Below, in pieces: positions 30,552 to 35,124 of a stretch of DNA of 35,124 bases; position 1 is the first letter of the stretch, and every line of letters begins with the position of its first letter. The position numbers and the translations under genes are program-made. A model generated the notes under the pieces. The model saw nothing but the letters and a program-made list of their open reading frames with translations, ran no database searches and was not told where the DNA came from. The stretch is taken from NCBI RefSeq assembly GCF_037997115.1, contig NZ_CP150484.1, positions 1,161,513-1,196,636 of the forward strand, written 5' to 3'. This DNA is from Amycolatopsis coloradensis (GTDB lineage Bacteria; Actinomycetota; Actinomycetes; Mycobacteriales; Pseudonocardiaceae).

Positions 30552-30965
30552 TCACTGACCCGCTGTCCTTTGCGACCGGGTCCGTGGCCGGGTGGTTCCC
30601 GGATCTCCTGTTCCGAGGACGTAGGACCGCACCAGGTGGTTCCAGTGACAGCTCCCGCAGACCTCGACCTCGTAGACGGTGAACTCCGCGAAGTGTCCGT
30701 CCATCCGTACCAGTTCGTCCGGCGTCTTGGCCGATCCGGCGGCGTGCTTGAGCTCGTCGCCGTACACCCACGACACCAGGGTCAGTTCCTCCCGATGGCA
30801 GACAGGGCAGTCCTGATCACCTGGTCGGCCGTGGAATTTCGCGGCACGGAGGAGGTACGGGCCCGCGTCGCAGACGTCGTATGTGCCGACCCGTCCGGAG
30901 TGGACGCCCTTGAGCAGCGCGCGCCGCTGTAAGGCGTAGTCCACGACCTGCCGCTGGTTTCGCAC
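30552..30965 (-). CDS. DUF5318-family zinc-ribbon protein
   Basis: This 137-residue protein matches the actinobacterial family next to ponA1 (Rv0049 in M. tuberculosis). Two CxxC knuckles (CPVCHRE and CGSCHWNH) probably bind one zinc. The start RNQRQVVDYALQRRALLKGVHSG is conserved-looking, and the end is basic. GTG 30965 has no Shine-Dalgarno, but TACTCT (30977 to 30972, minus strand) lies six bases upstream, so the transcript is probably leaderless; the longer open frame to 31040 would include that promoter. It is on the same strand as, and 67 bases before, the PBP gene. Function unknown; its fixed neighbourhood suggests a role tied to envelope or division. Confidence 0.85.
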   Translation of the reverse strand: MRNQRQVVDYALQRRALLKGVHSGRVGTYDVCDAGPYLLRAAKFHGRPGDQDCPVCHREELTLVSWVYGDELKHAAGSAKTPDELVRMDGHFAEFTVYEVEVCGSCHWNHLVRSYVLGTGDPGTTRPRTRSQRTAGQ

Positions 30966-31040
30966 GCCAACAGAGTACGGGCTCTTGCTGTGTGGTCCAC
31001 GCCCCGTTGTCGGCGGGACGGTCCGTATGCGGTCGGACAC

Positions 31041-31213
31041 GCCGAAGATTCGATAACTGTCCGATGAATTTCGGTGGGTTTTCCGGGTACCCGTTCGGGG
31101 TTAGCTACACCACTTCGATGTATCGGCGCGATATAGTGGGCCGGTAGGTTGACCGAGCCGGTCACGGTGGCCAACGCGACCGGTCGCGGTTTGTTCCCGG
31201 AAGGGGGTGCGGT
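31041..31213. promoter_or_regulatory. Promoter region of padR-ino1 with palindrome
   Basis: TATCG (31121-31125), GCG, CGATA (31129-31133) is a perfect palindrome; with less perfect flanks it extends across about 31116-31138. A -10-like TATAGT (31132-31137) overlaps it. The site lies 76 bases before the PadR start and is the best candidate for PadR autoregulation. Confidence 0.5.
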
Positions 31214-31759
31214 GTGCTGGAGCTCGCGATCTTGGGGCTGCTGCACGAAACCCCCATGCACGGTTACGTGCTGCGCAAACGTTTGCACGAGACGCTCGGG
31301 ATGTTCCGGACGTTCTCGTACGGCTCGCTGTACCCGACCCTGCGTCGGCTGCTTCGCGCCGGGTACCTCGTCGAGGAGCTCGAAGAGGTGGAAGACCGGG
31401 CGTGGGCACGCCGGGGCAAGCGTGTGTACAAGCTCACCGCCGAGGGCAAGGAACGGTTCGCCGAACTGCTCGGCGACGCCGGGCCGCAGACGTGGGACGA
31501 CGAAGGCTTCGGCGTCCACCTGGCGTTCTTTTCGAGGACACCGGCCGACGTCAGGATGCGAATCCTGGAAGGCCGCCGTCGTCGGGTCGAGGAACGCCGC
31601 GAAGGACTTCGGACGGCAATGGCGCGGGCCGAGGAGAAGATCGACCGCTACACCCGTGAGCTGCACCGGCTCGGGCTGGAGTCCAGTGAGCGGGAGGTGC
31701 GCTGGCTCAACGAGCTGATCGCGCACGAACAGGCCGAGCAGCGTGGACCGGAGACCTGA
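31214..31759 (+). CDS. PadR-family transcriptional regulator
   Basis: This 181-residue protein has the PadR winged helix at its very start ([42 protein letters not shown], about 1-85) and a C-terminal Vir-type coiled-coil dimerisation domain (about 95-180, rich in Arg/Glu heptads). It corresponds in position to Rv0047c next to ino1. GTG 31214 has GGGGG upstream. It is followed by ino1 after 62 bases on the same strand; that gap has a hairpin and a possible second promoter, so ino1 may have its own start. Ligand unknown. Confidence 0.9.
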   Translation: MLELAILGLLHETPMHGYVLRKRLHETLGMFRTFSYGSLYPTLRRLLRAGYLVEELEEVEDRAWARRGKRVYKLTAEGKERFAELLGDAGPQTWDDEGFGVHLAFFSRTPADVRMRILEGRRRRVEERREGLRTAMARAEEKIDRYTRELHRLGLESSEREVRWLNELIAHEQAEQRGPET

Positions 31760-31821
31760 GGCGCTCTCCGAGCGCGCTGCGCATTACCTACAACTGTTGG
31801 ACTAATGAAGGAGAAACCGGC

Positions 31822-32904
31822 ATGGGCGAGAACCGCCGCGTTCGGGTGGCCATCGTGGGCGTCGGCAACTGTGCGGCCTCGCTGGTCCAGGGCGTTCAGT
31901 ACTACCGTGACGCAGATCCCAGCACTCGCGTGCCCGGTTTGATGCACGTCGTGTTCGGCGAGTACCACGTCCGCGACATCGAGTTCGTCGCCGCGTTCGA
32001 CGTGGACGCCAAGAAGGTCAGCCGTGACCTGTCCGAGGCGATCTTCGCCTCGGAGAACAACACGATCAAGATCGCCGACGTGCCGCCGCTGGGTGTCACC
32101 GTGCAGCGCGGGCACACCTACGACGGGCTCGGCCGCTTCTACCGCGAGACCATCGAGGAGTCCGACGAGACCCCGGTCGACGTCGTCGCCGCGCTGCGCG
32201 AGGCCGAGGTCGACGTGCTCGTCTCGTACCTGCCGGTGGGCTCCGAAGAAGCCGACAAGTTCTACGCGCAGGCCTGCATCGACGCCGGTGTGGCGTTCGT
32301 CAACGCGCTGCCGGTGTTCATCGCCTCCGACCCCGAGTGGGCGGAGAAGTTCCGCGCGGCCGGTGTCCCGATCGTCGGTGACGACATCAAGTCCCAGGTC
32401 GGCGCCACCATCACGCACCGCGTGCTGGCGAAGCTGTTCGAAGACCGCGGCGTCCAGCTCGACCGGACGATGCAGCTCAACGTGGGCGGGAACATGGACT
32501 TCCTGAACATGAAGGAGCTGGAGCGGCTCGAGTCGAAGAAGATCTCGAAGACCCAGTCGGTCACCTCGCAGGTCGACCGCGAGCTCGGCAAGGGCAACGT
32601 CCACATCGGGCCGTCCGACTACGTGCAGTGGCTCGACGACCGCAAGTGGGCCTACGTCCGGCTCGAAGGCCGTGCCTTCGGCGACGTACCGCTGAACCTG
32701 GAGTACAAGCTCGAGGTGTGGGACTCGCCGAACTCGGCGGGCATCATCATCGACGCCGTGCGCGCCGCGAAGATCGCGAAGGACCGCGGCATCGGCGGCC
32801 CGATCCTCTCGGCTTCCTCGTACTTCATGAAGTCGCCGCCGGAGCAGTACGACGACGCCACCGCGCGCGACGAGGTCGAGAAGTTCATCGCCGGCGAGGC
32901 GTGA
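31822..32904 (+). CDS. ino1: Inositol-3-phosphate synthase
   Basis: This 360-residue NAD-dependent enzyme converts glucose 6-phosphate to 1D-myo-inositol 3-phosphate, the first step to phosphatidylinositol lipids and mycothiol. The NAD site GVGNCAAS is at 13-20; downstream hallmarks are [27 protein letters not shown] and [16 protein letters not shown], where the active-site lysines lie. Length is that of the short actinobacterial/archaeal type. ATG 31822 has AAGGAG. It follows padR on the same strand. A long perfect hairpin (32924-32966) lies 20 bases after the stop. Confidence 0.96.
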   Translation: MGENRRVRVAIVGVGNCAASLVQGVQYYRDADPSTRVPGLMHVVFGEYHVRDIEFVAAFDVDAKKVSRDLSEAIFASENNTIKIADVPPLGVTVQRGHTYDGLGRFYRETIEESDETPVDVVAALREAEVDVLVSYLPVGSEEADKFYAQACIDAGVAFVNALPVFIASDPEWAEKFRAAGVPIVGDDIKSQVGATITHRVLAKLFEDRGVQLDRTMQLNVGGNMDFLNMKELERLESKKISKTQSVTSQVDRELGKGNVHIGPSDYVQWLDDRKWAYVRLEGRAFGDVPLNLEYKLEVWDSPNSAGIIIDAVRAAKIAKDRGIGGPILSASSYFMKSPPEQYDDATARDEVEKFIAGEA

Positions 32905-32923
32905 CCCTCCCCTGACGTGGGCT

Positions 32924-32966
32924 GAAAGCTCCCTTCACCGCATGCGATGCGGTGAAGGGAGCTTTC
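32924..32966. terminator. Long perfect hairpin after ino1
   Basis: The 20 bases 32924-32943 are the exact reverse complement of 32947-32966, with only GCG between. It sits just after ino1 and before the convergent HAD gene, so it can act as a bidirectional terminator, though no T-run follows. Its right arm is part of the dispersed repeat at 32941-33001. Confidence 0.65.
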
Positions 32967-33001
32967 GCTGCGTGTAATGCGGGGAAAGTCCCCTTCAGCC
33001 C
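32941..33001. repeat. Dispersed 61-base repeat, copy 2
   Basis: This copy matches 48-108 without gaps (49 of 61 identical by my count; the last 25 bases identical). It lies at the 3' end of the HAD gene, whose stop TGA (32995-32997, minus strand) is inside the repeat. Both copies thus lie at gene 3' ends and read in the same direction relative to the minus-strand gene. Confidence 0.7.
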
Positions 33002-33636
33002 TCCTGGAGCACCGCCGGCAGATCCGTGATCGCCGGGACCACGGTCGTCTGCTCCAGTACCGCCGGATCCGGCGGGAAGTGCGGATTCGGCACCGCGTAC
33101 ACCGTCATCCCCGCGGCCAGCGCCGCGCGCAGCCCGTTGGTCGTGTCCTCCACGGCCGCGCAGTTCTTCGGCTCCGCGCCCAGTAGCTCGGCCGCCTTCA
33201 GGTACACGTCGGGCGCCGGTTTCCCGGCGCCGACCTGCTCCGACGAAACCGCCGTCGGCACCGGCAGCCGCGTGATGTCGAGGAACGCCTTGATCAGCAG
33301 CGGCGGCGACGAGCTCGCGATCGCCACCGGCCAGTGCTTCGCGACCTCGCGCACGACCTCCGGCGCGCCAGGGATGATCGGCGGCTTCTCCGCGTACCGC
33401 CGCGCCATCCGGTCGATCACCACCTGCGCGACGTCGCCGGGCCGGAGCTGGACGCCGAGGTCGTGCGCCAGGTAAGCCGCCCATTCCGGGGTGCTCATCC
33501 CCTGCATGGCCCTGGTCGATTCCTCCCGCCAGGTGCCGTGGAACTCGTGGACGACCGCCCGGCGGACCTCGTCCCACATCTTTTCCGAATCCACCAGGAC
33601 ACCGTCGAGATCGAAGATCACCGCTTCCACACCCAC
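32995..33636 (-). CDS. HAD-superfamily phosphatase (beta-phosphoglucomutase/CbbY-like)
   Basis: This 213-residue protein has all HAD motifs: FDLDGVLVDSE (about 8-18, nucleophile and acid-base Asp), the Ser of motif II in IASSSPP (about 106-112), Lys of motif III in GKPAPDVYLKAAELLG (about 138-153) and the acidic motif IV in AAVEDTTNGLRAA (about 161-173). The helical cap between motifs I and II fits CbbY/phosphoglucomutase-like sugar phosphatases. GTG 33636 has AGGG five bases upstream; GTG 33630 is also possible. It is convergent with ino1 and could act on a sugar phosphate, but a link to inositol phosphate is only suggested by position. Confidence 0.9.
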   Translation of the reverse strand: MGVEAVIFDLDGVLVDSEKMWDEVRRAVVHEFHGTWREESTRAMQGMSTPEWAAYLAHDLGVQLRPGDVAQVVIDRMARRYAEKPPIIPGAPEVVREVAKHWPVAIASSSPPLLIKAFLDITRLPVPTAVSSEQVGAGKPAPDVYLKAAELLGAEPKNCAAVEDTTNGLRAALAAGMTVYAVPNPHFPPDPAVLEQTTVVPAITDLPAVLQEG

Positions 33637-33669
33637 AACCCTAGGCGGTGGAAACCTGTGCGGCAGATT

Positions 33670-33709
33670 ACTTAGCCATGCTCAGTAATTTTAGTTAGCA
33701 TGGCTAAGT
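33670..33709. promoter_or_regulatory. Double palindromic operator of the MarR-MFS operon
   Basis: ACTTAGCCATGCT (33670-33682) is the exact reverse complement of AGCATGGCTAAGT (33697-33709), with a 14-base AT-rich spacer. Each half is also nearly palindromic on its own (TTAGC-ATG-GCTAA at 33695-33707 is perfect), so two MarR dimers may bind side by side. The right half runs into the GTG start at 33708 and includes a -10-like TAGCAT (33696-33701). Confidence 0.78.
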
Positions 33710-34166
33710 GACCGCGAAAGTCGCCGATCTCGCCCACCGGCTCCGCCCGCTGGTGTTCCGGCTGTACTACCTCGTCCGCCGGGAGACCCCGCAGGTGCAG
33801 CTCACCCTCACGCAGGGTTCGGTGCTGTCGGAGCTGCTCAACGGCGGTCCGCGCCGGATGAGCACGCTCGCCGAGCTGGAACGGGTCCGGATGCCGACGA
33901 TGACCGACGTCGTCCGCCGTCTCGAACGGCTTGGCCTGGTCAGCCGCCGCCGCGATCCCTCCGACGGCCGGGCCGTGCTCGTCGAGGTCACCGAGGTCGG
34001 GCAGCGCTTCCATCGCCGGTTGATCGTCGCGAGGGAGGAGTTCCTCCGTGAGCGGCTCTTCGAACTCGACGAGACCGACCGCGCCGCGATCGAAGCCGCG
34101 CTCCCCGCCCTCACCAGGTTGCTGCACGAAGACAAGAAGGAGGAACTGATCCGCGATGAGCGCTGA
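33708..34166 (+). CDS. MarR-family transcriptional regulator
   Basis: This 152-residue protein has the MarR fold: dimerisation helices at both ends and a winged helix in the middle with recognition helix RMPTMTDVVRRLERLGLV (about 60-78) and wing RRRDPSDGRAVLVEVTEVG (about 79-98). GTG 33708 has no Shine-Dalgarno; TAGCAT (33696-33701) is six bases upstream, suggesting a leaderless transcript. The start codon lies inside the right operator arm. It overlaps the MFS gene by 11 bases, so it very probably represses an operon of itself and the transporter, induced by a compound that the transporter exports. Confidence 0.9.
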   Translation: MTAKVADLAHRLRPLVFRLYYLVRRETPQVQLTLTQGSVLSELLNGGPRRMSTLAELERVRMPTMTDVVRRLERLGLVSRRRDPSDGRAVLVEVTEVGQRFHRRLIVAREEFLRERLFELDETDRAAIEAALPALTRLLHEDKKEELIRDER

Positions 34167-35124
34167 GCCCCACTCGAGCCTGTTGGACGCCGTCAAGGGG
34201 CAGCCCAAACAGGTATGGATCACCGCGTTCGCCGCGGTCATCGCGTTCATGGGCATCGGGTTGGTCGACCCGATCCTGCTGTCGATCGCGGAGGGACTGA
34301 AGGCGACGCCGTCCGAAGTGACGCTGCTGTTCTCCAGCTACCTCGGCGTCCAGGCGGTCGCGATGCTGGTGACCGGCGCGATGAGTGCCCGGTTCGGGGC
34401 CAAGCGGACCGTGGTCGTCGGGCTGACGCTGGTCGTCGTCGCCACCGCGTTGTGCGCCGCGTCCGGCTCGATCGAGCAGCTCATCGGGCTGCGCGCGGTC
34501 TGGGGTCTCGGCAACGCCTTCTTCATCGCGACCGCGCTTTCGGTCATCGTCGGCGCCGCGACCGGCGGCCAGGCGGGCGCGATCCTGCTGTACGAAGCCG
34601 CGCTCGGTGTCGGTCTCGCGGTCGGCCCGCTGCTGGGCGCCCTGCTCGGCAGCATCTCGTGGCGTGGTCCGTTCCTCGGCACCTCGCTGCTGATGCTGTG
34701 CGGTCTCGTGCTCTGCTCGATCTTCCTGACCACCGACGCGAAGGAGACGCGGCCCAAGATCCGCCTGCTCGACCCGTTCCGCGCGCTCAAGCACGGTGGC
34801 CTGCTGCGTACGTCGATCGGTTCCGCGCTCTACACCGCCGCGTTCTTCGTGGTGCTGGCCTGGTCGCCGTTCGTGCTGGAGTGGAGCGCCGTCGCCGTCG
34901 GCCTGATCTTCTGCGGCTGGGGTCTTTCGGTCGCCGTCGCGGGCGTGGTGCTGGCGCCGAAACTCGCCGCGAGGCTCGGTGAGCGGCACGCGACCGTGGT
35001 CGCCGTCTTCGGTTACGCCGTGTTGCTGCTTGTCATGGCGATCCCCAGCAAGCCGGTGCTGGTCGTCGGCATCATCCTGTCCGGTCTGGTGTCCGGCCTG
35101 CTCAACACGCTGTTCACCGGGACG
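34156..35124 (+). CDS. MFS efflux transporter, cut by the window end
   Basis: The first 323 codons of an MFS permease are present. ATG 34156 lies inside the MarR gene end (11-base overlap). Hydrophobic helices follow regularly from about residue 20 (WITAFAAVIAFMGIGLVDPI). The loop motif between helices 2 and 3 is SARFGAKRTVVVGL (about 75-88), and a charged cytoplasmic loop (DAKETRPKIRLLDPFRALKHGG, about 195-216) separates the two halves. About ten of twelve helices are visible. Coupling to MarR suggests drug or toxic-metabolite efflux; the substrate is unknown. Confidence 0.9.
   Translation, partial: MSAEPHSSLLDAVKGQPKQVWITAFAAVIAFMGIGLVDPILLSIAEGLKATPSEVTLLFSSYLGVQAVAMLVTGAMSARFGAKRTVVVGLTLVVVATALCAASGSIEQLIGLRAVWGLGNAFFIATALSVIVGAATGGQAGAILLYEAALGVGLAVGPLLGALLGSISWRGPFLGTSLLMLCGLVLCSIFLTTDAKETRPKIRLLDPFRALKHGGLLRTSIGSALYTAAFFVVLAWSPFVLEWSAVAVGLIFCGWGLSVAVAGVVLAPKLAARLGERHATVVAVFGYAVLLLVMAIPSKPVLVVGIILSGLVSGLLNTLFTGT

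Noticed and set aside
1..35124. Insertion sequences, phage or integrative elements
   Set aside because: I saw no transposase, integrase, phage structural gene or tRNA-flanked repeat pair in either strand.

Overview
The window is about 70% GC with strong G/C bias at third codon positions, many GTG starts and several probable leaderless genes. This points to an actinomycete. Gene content and order (ino1, PadR regulator, DUF5318 protein, ponA-type PBPs, GT87-like membrane protein, rpsF-ssb-rpsR-rplI, dnaB) match, in reverse orientation, the origin-proximal block Rv0046c to Rv0058 of Mycobacterium tuberculosis. The DUF3558, PPE-like and EspG-like genes between rplI and dnaB suggest Pseudonocardiaceae, probably Amycolatopsis or a relative; this assignment is inference from remembered gene content.

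Layout. 77-9035 is an accessory stretch of small regulator/effector pairs: ROK regulator with MFS transporter, MarR with DODA-type dioxygenase, a second MarR, a VOC protein divergent from a WYL regulator, a secreted serine beta-lactamase-like hydrolase, and a decayed patch holding a 5'-truncated TetR, a flavin monooxygenase remnant and a frameshifted TetR, followed by an alpha/beta hydrolase. 9193-16096 is the replication/ribosome block on the minus strand: rpsF-ssb-rpsR-rplI, a strong terminator, a four-gene ESX/type VII-associated operon (small helical protein, DUF3558 lipoprotein, WXG/PPE-like protein, EspG-like chaperone), a 475-base intergenic region, and dnaB. 16175-18968 holds three tandem paralogous surface proteins with a shared C-terminal membrane anchor. 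19143-21285 holds deoxyribonuclease IV, a secreted protein and a small hypothetical. 21242-30484 holds a GT87-like membrane glycosyltransferase, a ROK regulator divergent from a Gfo/Idh/MocA oxidoreductase, and two tandem class A penicillin-binding proteins. 30552-35124 holds a DUF5318 zinc-ribbon protein, PadR, ino1, a HAD phosphatase, and a MarR-MFS pair cut by the window end.

How they fit together. The core part couples replication (dnaB, ssb), translation (S6, S18, L9) and wall synthesis (PBPs, inositol supply for phosphatidylinositol-type lipids). The accessory part is mostly local sensing: almost every regulator has a near-perfect inverted repeat in its promoter, so operator and regulator can be paired by eye.

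Most notable signals: a perfect LexA-type box at the dnaB promoter; six DnaA-box-like 9-mers, all in one orientation, in the 215 bases further upstream; an rpsF leader that can fold its own Shine-Dalgarno into a stem, as expected for S6:S18 autoregulation; a deletion scar joining two formerly divergent genes; and a dispersed 61-base repeat that supplies gene 3' ends at two sites.
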